DNA of 64,000 nucleotides from Flavobacterium sp. N502540 (GCF_025947365.1 NZ_CP110012.1:2790001-2854000); one strand, 5' to 3'; counted from the first letter of the stretch, positions 9,272 through 17,657 are shown. Program-made: numbers and translations. Notes: a model not told the origin generated them from the sequence alone.

Positions 9272-9323
9272 ATAGCACAGTTGTAGGGAATAAGTATGCC
9301 GTATTTGAATCGTTATGCCGTTA

Positions 9324-9354
9324 TTGTGGCAGCTTTTTTTTGGTGCTAAATTTG
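9324..9354 (+). promoter_or_regulatory. Promoter directly upstream of the LLM oxidoreductase
   Basis: TTG at 9324-9326 and TAAATTTG at 9347-9354 are separated by 20 nt, a good match to the Bacteroidota promoter consensus. The -7 element ends 14 nt before ATG 9369. It therefore argues that the in-frame ATG at 9315 is not the start. Confidence 0.65.
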
Positions 9355-9368
9355 CAAAAAAAAAAGTT

Positions 9369-10373
9369 ATGATTCATTTAAGCATATTAGATTATTCTCC
9401 TATTGATGAGAAGAGTAATTCAAGAGAAGCCTTAATTGCAACCACAAAACTAGCTCAATTTGCGGATAAATTAGGTTTCAGACGATTTTGGGTTTCTGAG
9501 CATCATGGAATGCAGACTTTAGCCGGAAGTAATCCTGAAATGTTAATGATGCACCTTGCAGCCAATACACAAAATATACGTATCGGTTCAGGAGGAGTAA
9601 TGCTGCAACATTATAGTGCATACAAAGTAGCAGAAGGTATAAAGATTATGGAAGCTTTGTATCCCGGCAGGATTGATCTTGGTATAGGAAGAGCTCCGGG
9701 AGGAGATAAAATCACGCATTCAGCATTAAACATTGGAAAGACTAGAATTTCATCCTATGAACAGCAGGTTAAGGATTTGAAGGCTTATCTAAGTGGTCAG
9801 GAAGAAATAAATTCTTCGTTTCCGGGTTTAGTTCCATCACCTGTTGTAGCTACAGTACCGCAATTGTGGTCTTTGGGAGCAGGAAGTAACGGAGGATTAC
9901 TCGCTGCCAAGGAAGGGACGTCTTATATATTTGCACATTTCATTAATCCCGCTGGAACAGGACTACAGGCTACAGAAGATTATTTCGCTAATTTCAGTCC
10001 TTCGGTAATAACCCCTAAACCTCAAAATATGGTTGCAGTTTTCGCAGCAGTTGCCGAAACAGAAGAAACTGCCGAAGAGCTTGCTAAAGGATTTGATCAC
10101 TGGATGTTAATGATAGAGTCAGGACGTGAAACTCCTTATTATATGAACTTTGAAAGTATTAAAGATTATCCTTATACGCTAGAAGAAAAAGAAATTATCA
10201 GGAACAACAGAAGAAGGATTATTGTTGGAAATTCTGATAATGCAAAGCAACAAATGGAGCAGCTCGCCGCCGAATACCAAACGAATGAAATCATGGTATT
10301 ACCTCAGGTTTTTGGTAAAGAAAACAGGATGAAAGCCATCGCATTATTGTCGGAAGTATTCAAGCTGAATTAG
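9369..10373 (+). CDS. LLM class flavin-dependent oxidoreductase (luciferase-like, MsnO8-type)
   Basis: About 334 residues with the bacterial luciferase-like TIM barrel: LSILDYSPIDE at the start, FRRFWVSEHHGMQTLAGSNPEM, IRIGSGGVMLQHYSAYKVAEG and GRIDLGIGRAPGGD. Such enzymes use FMNH2 and O2 (or F420 in actinobacteria) to oxidise small organic substrates; the substrate here is unknown. ATG 9369 is chosen because families of this type begin at the LSILDYSP strand and because a promoter -7 element overlaps the upstream 54 bp. It follows the HxlR gene and precedes a tautomerase and an SDR, suggesting a small detoxification or catabolic set. Confidence 0.88.
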   Translation: MIHLSILDYSPIDEKSNSREALIATTKLAQFADKLGFRRFWVSEHHGMQTLAGSNPEMLMMHLAANTQNIRIGSGGVMLQHYSAYKVAEGIKIMEALYPGRIDLGIGRAPGGDKITHSALNIGKTRISSYEQQVKDLKAYLSGQEEINSSFPGLVPSPVVATVPQLWSLGAGSNGGLLAAKEGTSYIFAHFINPAGTGLQATEDYFANFSPSVITPKPQNMVAVFAAVAETEETAEELAKGFDHWMLMIESGRETPYYMNFESIKDYPYTLEEKEIIRNNRRRIIVGNSDNAKQQMEQLAAEYQTNEIMVLPQVFGKENRMKAIALLSEVFKLN

Positions 10374-10445
10374 TTACGTCACTTAATAGAGAAGCAACAA
10401 AAAATTAGCAGGCTTCTTACCCTCTAAACAACACTGAAAAAGAGA

Positions 10446-10474
10446 CATGAAAGGGAATTTTTCCTCTTTCATGA
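10446..10474. terminator. Hairpin after the LLM gene
   Basis: CATGAAAG at about 10447 pairs with CTTTCATG at about 10467 around an inner GG/CC and a T-rich loop. It lies between the LLM gene and the tautomerase gene and could end the first transcript or act as a processing site. There is no long U tract, so this is tentative. Confidence 0.4.
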
Positions 10475-10543
10475 AGGGATTCTATTGCTTGCTATTTAAT
10501 TAAAAAATTCAAATAACTGCGATAAGCATAAAACGAAAAAGTC

Positions 10544-10762
10544 ATGCCATTCATAAAAATTGAGATTACGCGAGAAAGCGTAACCAAAGAACAAAAACAA
10601 ATCCTTATAAAAGGAGTAACCGATTTAATTACAGAGACTTTAAACAAAGACCCACATTTAACCCATGTCGTAATTCAGGAAGTAGATCTTGATAATTGGG
10701 GATATGCAGGAGAACAAGGATCAGTAATAAGAGAAAGAGCTTTACAGTCAATAGAAAAATAA
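10544..10762 (+). CDS. 4-oxalocrotonate tautomerase family protein
   Basis: This 72-residue protein begins MPFIKIEITRE, so after Met removal Pro is residue 1, the catalytic base of the tautomerase superfamily. It continues with VTKEQKQILIKGVTDLI and HVVIQEVDLDNWGYAG, typical of small 4-OT-like enzymes that form hexamers. These enzymes move protons between enol and keto forms of dicarbonyl compounds. The SDR gene follows after 24 bp, so the pair is probably co-transcribed. The true substrate is unknown. Confidence 0.85.
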   Translation: MPFIKIEITRESVTKEQKQILIKGVTDLITETLNKDPHLTHVVIQEVDLDNWGYAGEQGSVIRERALQSIEK

Positions 10763-10786
10763 TAAATTCAATAAATAATAAAAACA

Positions 10787-11521
10787 ATGAAAAAACAAAC
10801 AATAGTAGTTACTGGTGCAGCATCAGGAATAGGAAAAGGAATTGCAAAATATTTTTTAGACCGAGGCGATAATGTAGTCATTAATTCATTGCTGCCAAGC
10901 ACACTTGAAGATACATTCAATGAATTAGGAGCAGGGAATAATCTCGCAATGGTTGCCGGAGATGTAAGCGATAAACAAACCGGTGAACAATTAGTAAGTG
11001 TAGCACTTGAAAAGTTTGGGGCAATAGATGTATTGATTAATAATGCAGGGATTTTTGACAGCAAGCCTTTTTTAGAAGTAGATGAAGCTTATCTGGATAA
11101 ATTTTTGAATACCAATTTTAAAGGTACTTATTTCACCACACAAGCCGTAATTCCTCAAATGTTGCAACAACAGGATGGGGTTGTTATTAATATTGGGACA
11201 CCGCTAGTTAATCATGGTTTTGGAGGGTTGCCTGCTACTGCACCTATTTCAAGCAAAGGAGCTATCCATGCCTTAACGATTCAATTAGCAGCCGAATTTG
11301 GGAAACAAAATATTCGCTTCAATACCATTGCGCCTGGTATCATACGTACCCCAATGCATGGAGGTCATGCAGATCAAAGTGCCGGGTTACATTTACTAAA
11401 CCGCGTAGGAGAGATTGATGATATTGCCGAAATGGCGTATACGGTTGCAAAAAGCAGTTTTATTACAGGGTCAATTATCAATGTTGATGGAGGTAAAGGA
11501 GCCGGACGCAACTTAAACTAA
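10787..11521 (+). CDS. SDR family oxidoreductase lacking the catalytic tyrosine
   Basis: The 244-residue Rossmann protein has TGAASGIG (residues 9-16), NNAG (85-88), and a C-terminal GSIINVDGG motif typical of classical short-chain dehydrogenases. The active site is unusual. In the YxxxK position the sequence is TAPISSKGAIHAL, with K157 present but Pro153 where Tyr is expected, and the usual Ser region reads INIGTPL. Classical SDR chemistry needs that Tyr, so this may be a non-catalytic or altered-mechanism member. A similar class of proteins with this motif may exist as a subfamily rather than a local mutation. It is in an apparent operon with the tautomerase. Confidence 0.85.
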   Translation: MKKQTIVVTGAASGIGKGIAKYFLDRGDNVVINSLLPSTLEDTFNELGAGNNLAMVAGDVSDKQTGEQLVSVALEKFGAIDVLINNAGIFDSKPFLEVDEAYLDKFLNTNFKGTYFTTQAVIPQMLQQQDGVVINIGTPLVNHGFGGLPATAPISSKGAIHALTIQLAAEFGKQNIRFNTIAPGIIRTPMHGGHADQSAGLHLLNRVGEIDDIAEMAYTVAKSSFITGSIINVDGGKGAGRNLN

Positions 11522-11777
11522 GGATTAAATCATTCTAATTTGTTTTTATGCGCTATACATTTCAAGACATCTAAAAACAAAAAAAGATGGAATTAGCGGA
11601 TCAAGAACAAAAGTTGGGGAGAAAAGGCTGAAAGCCAGAAAAGCAGGAGTATAGTGCGAAGCGCTATAAATTAGATTAAGGTGTAAGATTGCCCTGAAAG
11701 GGCAAAAGCAATTTTTCTCCCTACAGAATCCCAATAAAAAAAGCTTCAGATTTCTCTGAAGCTTTTGTCTTGATAAG
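11522..11777. other. Intergenic segment with small hairpins
   Basis: No gene is supported here. TTGCCCTGAAAGGGCAA at about 11689 is a 7-bp stem with a 3-nt loop, and the surrounding GAAGCGCTATAAATTAG text looks like generic intergenic repeat material. A minus-strand frame spans it but has no family features and is Phe/Ser/Leu-rich as expected for chance. Confidence 0.4.
11740..11766 (-). terminator. Terminator of tRNA-Glu
   Basis: AAGCTTCAG and CTGAAGCTT form a stem with a short AT-rich loop, preceded on the plus strand by an A tract that gives U residues on the minus transcript. The same stem-loop word is used after tRNA-fMet (26791-26820) and next to the tRNA-like remnant (18407-18442). 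Confidence 0.8.
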
Positions 11778-11849
11778 TAGTCCGTGGGGGAATCGAACCC
11801 CCCTTACCAGGATGAAAACCTGGCGTCCTAACCGATAGACGAACGGACC
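11778..11849 (-). tRNA. tRNA-Glu (anticodon TTC)
   Basis: The minus strand folds into a 72-nt cloverleaf. The acceptor arm begins GGTCCGT and closes with ACGGACT (a G-U pair at the end), the anticodon stem is CCAGG/CCTGG with loop TTTTCAT giving anticodon TTC, and the T arm contains GGTTCGATTCC. No CCA is encoded. A matching promoter lies upstream and a terminator downstream. Confidence 0.97.
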
Positions 11850-11868
11850 TGCTTTGTTCTTGCGGGTG

Positions 11869-11898
11869 CAAAAATACAACTGTTTTTAGAATACACAA
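11869..11898 (-). promoter_or_regulatory. Promoter of tRNA-Glu
   Basis: On the minus strand TTG (11896-11898), 19 nt, then TATTTTTG (11869-11876) fit the Bacteroidota promoter. The -7 element is followed by GCACCC, exactly as at the tRNA-fMet promoter. Confidence 0.75.
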
Positions 11899-12414
11899 TA
11901 GCTTTTTTGATTTTTTTTTTCGGGCTTCTTTTGATAATAATGCCTTTAGAAATAACCAATCACAAAGGAATTAAAGTTAGTGTAATTGTACTTAATTGAT
12001 TCAGAATTGGTTGTTTTTGTTGTAGAAAATATAAAATAAGATTTTTCTTTTGTTTTATTGAAATGATGCCTTTCAAAAAAAATGAAAATTATTTTTGGAA
12101 TTATTTATTTTGAAAGAAAATTCATGTGTTTTATTCGGAGGTTTTAGGGGGTTTTTCAAGAAAAGTCGGTATCAGATAAAACTTAAAAGTATATTGTGAG
12201 GATGTATTTTGGTTTCGCACTTGCAATCTGAATCAAATCATAAATTAATGCAGAACATAAAAACAAAAATATTACCAGCTTTTTTAGGAATGAATTGGAA
12301 TTATATTAGGGATAAGTTTCTTAAAAAAAAACGTTAGAGGAAATCAATAAAAATGGATAAAAAATATATTTTTAGTGCTTGGAAAAATTAACAATTTAAA
12401 CTTCAACTACCACC
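11899..12414. other. Intergenic region upstream of a lipoprotein gene
   Basis: About 500 AT-rich bases without a supported ORF, RNA or repeat. Several T and A homopolymer runs are present. I found no promoter with both elements in place for the gene at 12415. Confidence 0.4.
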
Positions 12415-13149
12415 ATGAAAATTATATTTAAGATAGTATTAATTTGCTTTTTATTATTCTCCTGCAAGGAAAGGAAAAAAGAGTTAAACGAAAGATTAAA
12501 TAAGAAAGAGGTTTTAGTAGAACAGGAAGAAGATTTAGTAACAGCTAAAAAAGAGAATGTAGATAATAATATGAAAGTTAAATTTTCCGACTTAACCATT
12601 TTAGTAAAAGATTTGATAAAAGAGGTTGAAATGGATTGGCGTAAGGAATCAGATCAGGATGATTATACTTATAGAGCAGAAAAAGATACTGTTTATTTTA
12701 ATCTTATTCCTGGTGAGTGGATGTTTGACAAAGCATTTAAGATTGAACAAACTGAGTTTGAAGAGATAGAATTGTATGGACAAATTGAAGTAAAAATAGG
12801 AATTGATACAGAACGAGAAATTGAAGTTCCATTTTGTGTTATTGACAATTGGAAAAGTTACAGGTCAGAATGGAGAAAGTTTAAAATCAATCAAGAAGAT
12901 TTAAAATTTATATATTTTGATGAAAGTAAGGATCCTCCAATAAAATTTACGATTGACGAACTCAAACTTGCAGTAGAAAAAAATTGTGGAGCTGAATGGT
13001 TTGATGATATCAAGAATATTAAATCTCTTGAAAAAATACACACTAGTTTTTTTACAACTAAATACATTTACAAAATAAGAGCAAAGAATAGTAAAACAAA
13101 TCAAATAGTAGAAAAGTATTTTATATTTAATACACCTACAAGCTGCTAA
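12415..13149 (+). CDS. Hypothetical lipoprotein
   Basis: The 244-residue product starts with a lipoprotein signal (MKIIFKIVLICFLLFSC), giving Cys17 as the likely acylated residue, followed by a Lys/Glu-rich linker to about residue 55. The rest is an acidic/aromatic soluble domain with WMFDKAFKIEQTEF and FIYFDESKDPPIKF. I do not recognise a family. The low complexity and AT-rich codons resemble accessory genes of this window. A divergent copy of the intergenic repeat seen at 18-26 kb follows about 20 bp after its stop. Confidence 0.75.
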   Translation: MKIIFKIVLICFLLFSCKERKKELNERLNKKEVLVEQEEDLVTAKKENVDNNMKVKFSDLTILVKDLIKEVEMDWRKESDQDDYTYRAEKDTVYFNLIPGEWMFDKAFKIEQTEFEEIELYGQIEVKIGIDTEREIEVPFCVIDNWKSYRSEWRKFKINQEDLKFIYFDESKDPPIKFTIDELKLAVEKNCGAEWFDDIKNIKSLEKIHTSFFTTKYIYKIRAKNSKTNQIVEKYFIFNTPTSC

Positions 13150-13170
13150 AATTAGTAAATAGTATAGCTC

Positions 13171-13221
13171 TTCGAAATCTTCATAAACGTTGCACAGATG
13201 CTCTCACTTACAGGAGAGTGC
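13171..13221 (+). repeat. Divergent copy of the left end of the 204-bp intergenic repeat
   Basis: TTCGAAATCTTCATAAACG, then GCACAGATGCTCTCACTT aligns with the left end of the repeats at 21898 and 25861 (GCGAAGTGTTCATCTG, AACGCTG, ATGTCTCTGACTT). It contains its own small CTCTC/GAGAG hairpin. It begins about 20 bp after the lipoprotein stop, as the other copies do after their genes. The rest of the repeat is absent. The remaining 13222-13579 holds no gene I can support. Confidence 0.45.
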
Positions 13222-13579
13222 TACTTTTGGTGTCTAAAGTTAGAATTATCAAGTTTGTGAGTTGCAACTAACGTTAAAGATTATCTTGTTCTTTAATTTT
13301 AACATATTTGTTTACTGTGTAAAAAGAAAATTGTTTGAGATATGACAAGAGTAGAACGGCGAAGATTGTTGTTATAGGTGTTTTTTTTACTGTAGAATGG
13401 ATTCAAAAGCTATTAAATCTGGTTGTTATGATGAGTAGGATAAGACGGTAATAGAGTTTTACAACTACTCTACTAAAGTGCCTAATTGAACATTTGTATG
13501 TATATTTGATGTCGGTGTTTTTAATTTAGCATTTGAGCTTCTAACTCCAAAACATTTTGTCCCATTTCAGAGAGAACGT

Positions 13580-14161
13580 ATGCACATTGAACAAATAATA
13601 GAGACTATAAGCAGGAACTACGTTACGTTAACAGATGAGTGCAAAGAGGATCTTAAAAAAGGATCAAAGATCTTGACACTTGACAAAGACACTATCCTTG
13701 TAAAAGAAGGTCAATTTGCCGATAAACTTTATTTTATAATTAATGGCAGTGCAAGAGCTTATTACACAAAAAACGGTAAGGATATTACAGATTGGTTTGC
13801 GTTTGAGAATGATTTTGTAAGTGCCATTGATAGCTTTTTCCGAGGCGGTCCAACGATGTACAATATCGAATTGCTTGAACCCACAACTTTATTGCAAATT
13901 TCAAGAGAAACAGTATTAGCCTTGAGCGATAAACATCATTGTTTTGAGAAATTAGGAAGAATGGCAGTAACCAAAACAATGCTTAAATTGCGGGAAAGAG
14001 TTGTTTCGATACAATTTGAGAGTGCTTCGCAGAAATATAAAAGTCTATTAGATACGCGCCCCGATATTATTCAACGCGTTCAGTTAACACACATTGCTTC
14101 CTATATTGGTGTGACGCTTGAAACTTTGAGCCGGATTCGCAACCCAAAATATCGAATTTGA
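13580..14161 (+). CDS. Crp/Fnr family transcriptional regulator
   Basis: The 193-residue protein has a cyclic-nucleotide-binding-like beta roll at the N-terminus (ILVKEGQFADKLYFIINGSARAYY). A long dimer helix and a C-terminal helix-turn-helix follow, reading LTHIASYIGVTLETLSRIRN. In Bacteroidota this subgroup commonly regulates a neighbouring membrane or metabolic gene, and ligand-binding residues for cAMP are not clearly conserved. The next gene starts 55 bp downstream on the same strand, so the regulator and the small membrane proteins after it may form one unit. Confidence 0.9.
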   Translation: MHIEQIIETISRNYVTLTDECKEDLKKGSKILTLDKDTILVKEGQFADKLYFIINGSARAYYTKNGKDITDWFAFENDFVSAIDSFFRGGPTMYNIELLEPTTLLQISRETVLALSDKHHCFEKLGRMAVTKTMLKLRERVVSIQFESASQKYKSLLDTRPDIIQRVQLTHIASYIGVTLETLSRIRNPKYRI

Positions 14162-14216
14162 TTTAGATCAAATGGATTTTGAATAAGTTGATTGAACTTT
14201 GCAGAAATCAAATGAG

Positions 14217-14840
14217 ATGATACGAATTCATTATATCTCCGGACTAACCATCACAGTTTTTATAGGTCTGCATCTATTCAATCATTTTTGCAGCATTTTT
14301 GGTATGGCGACCCACATTGCAATAATGGATACTTTACGATTGTTTTATCGCAATACTTTTGTTGAGACAATTTTATTAGTTTCAGTTTTTATTCAAATCG
14401 TATCAGGAATCAATCTTTTTAAGAAAAGCAGAAAAACAGCAACATCCCACTTTGAGAAACTACATATTTGGACGGGACTTTACCTGGCTTTTTTTCTAAT
14501 TGTTCATGTGAGTGCTGTTTTCATCGCCCGCCTCTTTTTACATCTCGATACCAATTTTTATTTTGGAGTGGCAGGGCTTAATACCTTTCCTTTTTATTGG
14601 TTTTTTGTTCCGTATTATGGACTTGCAATTCTTTCTTTCTTCGGGCACATTGCTTCGGTTCATAATAAAAAGATGAAAAGCAATGTTCTGAGTTTAACTC
14701 CGAAGCAACAAGCAGAATCAATTCTTATATTCGGATTTGTGTTAACAGTCATCCTATTTTATGGACTAACCAACCATTTTGAGGGAGTAATATTACCACA
14801 TGAATACAAAATAATAATAGAAAAAATAAAGAAAGTATGA
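14217..14840 (+). CDS. Multi-pass membrane protein, cytochrome-b-like
   Basis: About 207 residues with five likely membrane helices. Conserved-looking His residues sit in helices: GLHLFNHF, KLHIWTGLYLAFFLIVHV and FFGHIASVH. This resembles the di-haem b subunit of succinate dehydrogenase/fumarate reductase or related small membrane cytochromes, but no catalytic partner is nearby, so haem binding is inferred. ATG 14217 is chosen because upstream the frame only offers a TTG at 14199. Its stop overlaps the ATG of a 20-codon ORF. Confidence 0.7.
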   Translation: MIRIHYISGLTITVFIGLHLFNHFCSIFGMATHIAIMDTLRLFYRNTFVETILLVSVFIQIVSGINLFKKSRKTATSHFEKLHIWTGLYLAFFLIVHVSAVFIARLFLHLDTNFYFGVAGLNTFPFYWFFVPYYGLAILSFFGHIASVHNKKMKSNVLSLTPKQQAESILIFGFVLTVILFYGLTNHFEGVILPHEYKIIIEKIKKV

Positions 14841-14899
14841 TTGAGAAAAGAAATAGGTTCTGGGTATTTGCCGGAATAATCAATTTGTTTAGGAACTAA
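14837..14899 (+). pseudogene. 20-codon ORF, possible remnant of a small membrane protein
   Basis: ATG 14837 overlaps the preceding stop (ATGA) and encodes 20 residues that include RFWVFAGIINLF before a stop. That sequence reads like the amphipathic N-terminus of a small membrane protein similar in style to the next gene, so it may be a truncated start of such a gene. It could also be a real leader or coupling peptide. Support is weak. Confidence 0.3.
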
Positions 14900-14914
14900 A
14901 AAAAAAATAAAATT

Positions 14915-15337
14915 ATGCTAAAACTAGGAGGATATATCAATATTGTAATTGCAATAGGGCACATTCTTGGATTAATTTGGGCCGACCAAATGTTTGAAAT
15001 TACAGGGATTGGAAAAGAAATGGCAACACTTGCTCAAAAGCATAGTACTTTGCCTTATTTGCTGACCATTGTTGTGGCTATTGTGTTTTTTATTTTCGGT
15101 CTTTACGGTCTTTCGGCAGCTAATAAGTTTAGAAAGCTGCCATTACTAAAGACTGTTATCTTTTTAATTGCCGGAATATATCTGCTGCGTGGAGCTGGAG
15201 AGTTAATTGCCGATACAATACAGGGAACAAACTCAATAGCAGAAACAATATATTCTTTAGTGGCTATAATAATCGGGCTTTTGTTTTTAATTGGCGGGTT
15301 GCAAAAATGGAGAGCAGAAAACACCATTTCGTTATGA
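14915..15337 (+). CDS. Four-helix membrane protein of unknown function
   Basis: The 140-residue protein has four hydrophobic helices (about residues 4-24, 45-66, 75-95 and 108-128). It has a conserved-looking GHILGLIWADQMFEITGIGKEM loop after helix 1, a pattern seen in small uncharacterised Bacteroidota membrane proteins. No catalytic residues can be named. Its TGA overlaps the ATG of the next gene, so the two are translationally coupled. Confidence 0.75.
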   Translation: MLKLGGYINIVIAIGHILGLIWADQMFEITGIGKEMATLAQKHSTLPYLLTIVVAIVFFIFGLYGLSAANKFRKLPLLKTVIFLIAGIYLLRGAGELIADTIQGTNSIAETIYSLVAIIIGLLFLIGGLQKWRAENTISL

Positions 15338-15831
15338 AAGTAATCAATCTGCATACAAGAATAATTAATCAGCCTAAACACAAAATCGAAGAATTGTTTA
15401 GAACCTTATCGTCTGGAAACGACATGATGCTGGCAACAGACAAATGGCCGCCAATGCGATTAGATAACGGATTAAGTATAGGTTCAAAGGGTGGACACGG
15501 GCCAATACGATATACCGTTCAGGATTATGAGCCGGACCATTATATTCAATTTCAATTTACAACACCAAAAGGATTTAATGGATTTCATAAGTTTGAAATT
15601 ACGGAATTAGATGTTCATGTAACCGAGCTCAAACATTCTATTGATATGAATACAACAGGTTTGGCCACCTTAAAATGGGTGTTTGCAATTCGCTGGCTCC
15701 ACGATTCCTATATTGAAGATGCATTTGACAAGGTTGAAAACCATTTTACAAATGGGACAAAAAACAGTAAATGGACCATTTGGGTAAAGTTTTTAAGAAG
15801 AATTTTAAAGCCCAAAAAGAAAAAAAATTAA
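15334..15831 (+). CDS. SRPBCC-like (START-fold) protein
   Basis: The product is about 165 residues. Its region PIRYTVQDYEPDHYIQFQF followed by GFNGFHKFEITEL has the strand pattern of SRPBCC hydrophobic-ligand-binding proteins. The C-terminus is strongly basic (KKKKN). The start at 15334 overlaps the upstream stop as ATGA, which is preferred over ATG 15307 that would overlap by 31 bp. A role with the preceding membrane protein is suggested only by coupling. Confidence 0.65.
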   Translation: MKVINLHTRIINQPKHKIEELFRTLSSGNDMMLATDKWPPMRLDNGLSIGSKGGHGPIRYTVQDYEPDHYIQFQFTTPKGFNGFHKFEITELDVHVTELKHSIDMNTTGLATLKWVFAIRWLHDSYIEDAFDKVENHFTNGTKNSKWTIWVKFLRRILKPKKKKN

Positions 15832-15890
15832 GAAGATTCCATTTTGCTCTAAGAAGGATTTCCTATGAAAAGCGGTATGAAAATCCAATT

Positions 15891-16343
15891 TTATAAATTA
15901 AAGGCGAAATCATTCTTTATTTCTTCCATCACAAAAGAACTTTGCACATTTGAAATCCCTTTGATAACCGATAATTTATCGATCACAAATTTTTGGTATT
16001 CGTTCATATCATTGACAGCCACTTTCAGCAGAAAATCATAATTCCCGGATACGTGAAAACAGCCTGTTATTTCGGGTAATACCAGAATATGCTGTTTAAA
16101 GTCATCAATCAATTCGCGTGAGTGCACCGCCAAAGTAACCTGACAGTATACACTGATTGATTTTCCAATTTTTTCGGCATCCAGCAAAGCAACATAATTC
16201 TTGATGTACTGCTTTTGTTCCAGTTTTTTGATTCTCTCAAAAGTGGGAGAGACTGATAAACCTATTTTTTCGGCAATTTCTTTCGTATTTTGCTTCGCAT
16301 CTTGCTGTAAAAGCATCAATATTTTTTTGTCTATGGCATCCAT
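15891..16343 (-). CDS. Lrp/AsnC family transcriptional regulator
   Basis: The 150-residue protein has an N-terminal AsnC helix-turn-helix (MDAIDKKILMLLQQDA, GLSVSPTFERIKKLE) and a C-terminal RAM/ligand domain ending with SSFVMEEIKND. Members form octamers and respond to amino acids. It is divergent from the histidine decarboxylase gene with 153 bp between the starts, so it is the likely regulator of that gene and of itself. A minus-strand TAAATTTG -7 element lies at 16413-16420. Confidence 0.92.
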   Translation of the reverse strand: MDAIDKKILMLLQQDAKQNTKEIAEKIGLSVSPTFERIKKLEQKQYIKNYVALLDAEKIGKSISVYCQVTLAVHSRELIDDFKQHILVLPEITGCFHVSGNYDFLLKVAVNDMNEYQKFVIDKLSVIKGISNVQSSFVMEEIKNDFAFNL

Positions 16344-16496
16344 TTCAGAATAATTATATGGTTTCAGAAAAAAGAAATAGTAAATTCAATAGTAAAAAAC
16401 TTAATTATAGGGCAAATTTAGAATTATATTTCAAGTTTTATTGTTAATGAAGAATATTAAACCATAAAAAGTACATTTACAGAAAAAATAAATGTT

Positions 16497-17657
16497 ATGA
16501 CACTGATCTCAGAATCATTATCCATACAAGACAATCAACGTTTAGTCGATTTGAACCAATACATCGAAAATGCCAGAGATAATTTCTTAGGCTATCCTGT
16601 ATCCAAAGATTTTGATTATTCGGAAATCAATCATTTTTTAAAATATCCGATCAATAATCTTGGGGATCCTTTTGAAGATTGTACCTACAAAGTGCAAACA
16701 CACGAACTGGAAAGAGAAGTGGTTGGCTTTTTTGCCAAATTATTCCGCGCCAATCCAAAAGATTATTGGGGTTATGTAACCAATGGCGGTTCCGAAAGTA
16801 ATTTATACGGATTGTATCTCGCAAGAGAATTATATCCAAAAGCAATGGTTTATTATTCGGAATCAACCCATTACAGTGTGCGTAAAAACATTCACTTGCT
16901 CAACATTCCGAGTATTGTTATTCGTTCGCAGGAAAATGGTGAAATCGATTATGAAGATTTTGAAAACACGTTAAAACTGAATCGTCATAAACCGGCTATT
17001 GTACTGACTACTTTTGGTACCACCATGAAAGAAGCCAAAGACGACGTATCAAAAATTAAGAATATTCTAAAAACATTGGCCATACAAGATAGCTACATCC
17101 ATTGTGATGCTGCCTTATCCGGAAGTTATGGTGCTTTTATGGAGCCACGGTTTCCCTTTGATTTTATGGATGGCGCGGACAGCATTTCCATCAGCGGACA
17201 CAAATTTATTGGTTCGCCTATTCCAACCGGTGTTATTATCACGAAGCGTTCTAATAGAGACAGAATCTCGAAAGGAATCTCGTATATTGGTTCCTTAGAC
17301 ACCACAATCACGGGGTCCAGAAATGGACATTCTCCGTTGTTTTTATGGTTTACCCTGAAAAAACTAGGTATTGAAGGTTTAAAAAAACGTTATTTACACA
17401 GCTTAGAAGTCGCGGAATATTGTGAGCAGAGACTGAAAAACATGGGAATTGCGGCCTGGAGAAATCCAAATTCGATTACCGTTGTTTTTCCAAAAATAGC
17501 CGAAGAAGTGAAGTCAAAATGGCAACTAGCCACGGAGGGCGATATCTCCCATATTATCTGTATGCCAAACGTGACCAAAGGACAAATCGATCTGTTTATC
17601 AACGACGTAGAAAATTGCATTGAAGTCCCGGAAGAAATGGCAGAATTTAGTTGGTAG
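16497..17657 (+). CDS. hdc: Pyridoxal-phosphate-dependent histidine decarboxylase
   Basis: The 386-residue protein follows the PLP-type (group II) histidine decarboxylases of Gram-negative bacteria throughout. It has WGYVTNGGSESNLYG, a histidine in ESTHYSV that stacks on PLP, the Asp in HCDAALSG, the Schiff-base lysine K236 in SGHKFIGSPIP, then TGSRNGHSPLFLW and NSITVVFP. The reaction is histidine to histamine plus CO2. In other bacteria homologues serve acid tolerance, amine signalling or histamine-containing siderophores (AngH, BasG). Here there is no histidine/histamine antiporter and no siderophore NRPS in view. A divergent AsnC regulator suggests control by an amino acid. Confidence 0.9.
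   Translation: MTLISESLSIQDNQRLVDLNQYIENARDNFLGYPVSKDFDYSEINHFLKYPINNLGDPFEDCTYKVQTHELEREVVGFFAKLFRANPKDYWGYVTNGGSESNLYGLYLARELYPKAMVYYSESTHYSVRKNIHLLNIPSIVIRSQENGEIDYEDFENTLKLNRHKPAIVLTTFGTTMKEAKDDVSKIKNILKTLAIQDSYIHCDAALSGSYGAFMEPRFPFDFMDGADSISISGHKFIGSPIPTGVIITKRSNRDRISKGISYIGSLDTTITGSRNGHSPLFLWFTLKKLGIEGLKKRYLHSLEVAEYCEQRLKNMGIAAWRNPNSITVVFPKIAEEVKSKWQLATEGDISHIICMPNVTKGQIDLFINDVENCIEVPEEMAEFSW

Noticed and set aside
9315-9368. Upstream ATG start for the LLM oxidoreductase
   Set aside because: A good promoter -7 element lies inside this segment and the family N-terminus begins at 9369.
11546-11734. Minus-strand 62-residue ORF
   Set aside because: No family features, biased Phe/Ser composition and overlap with hairpin-containing intergenic sequence.
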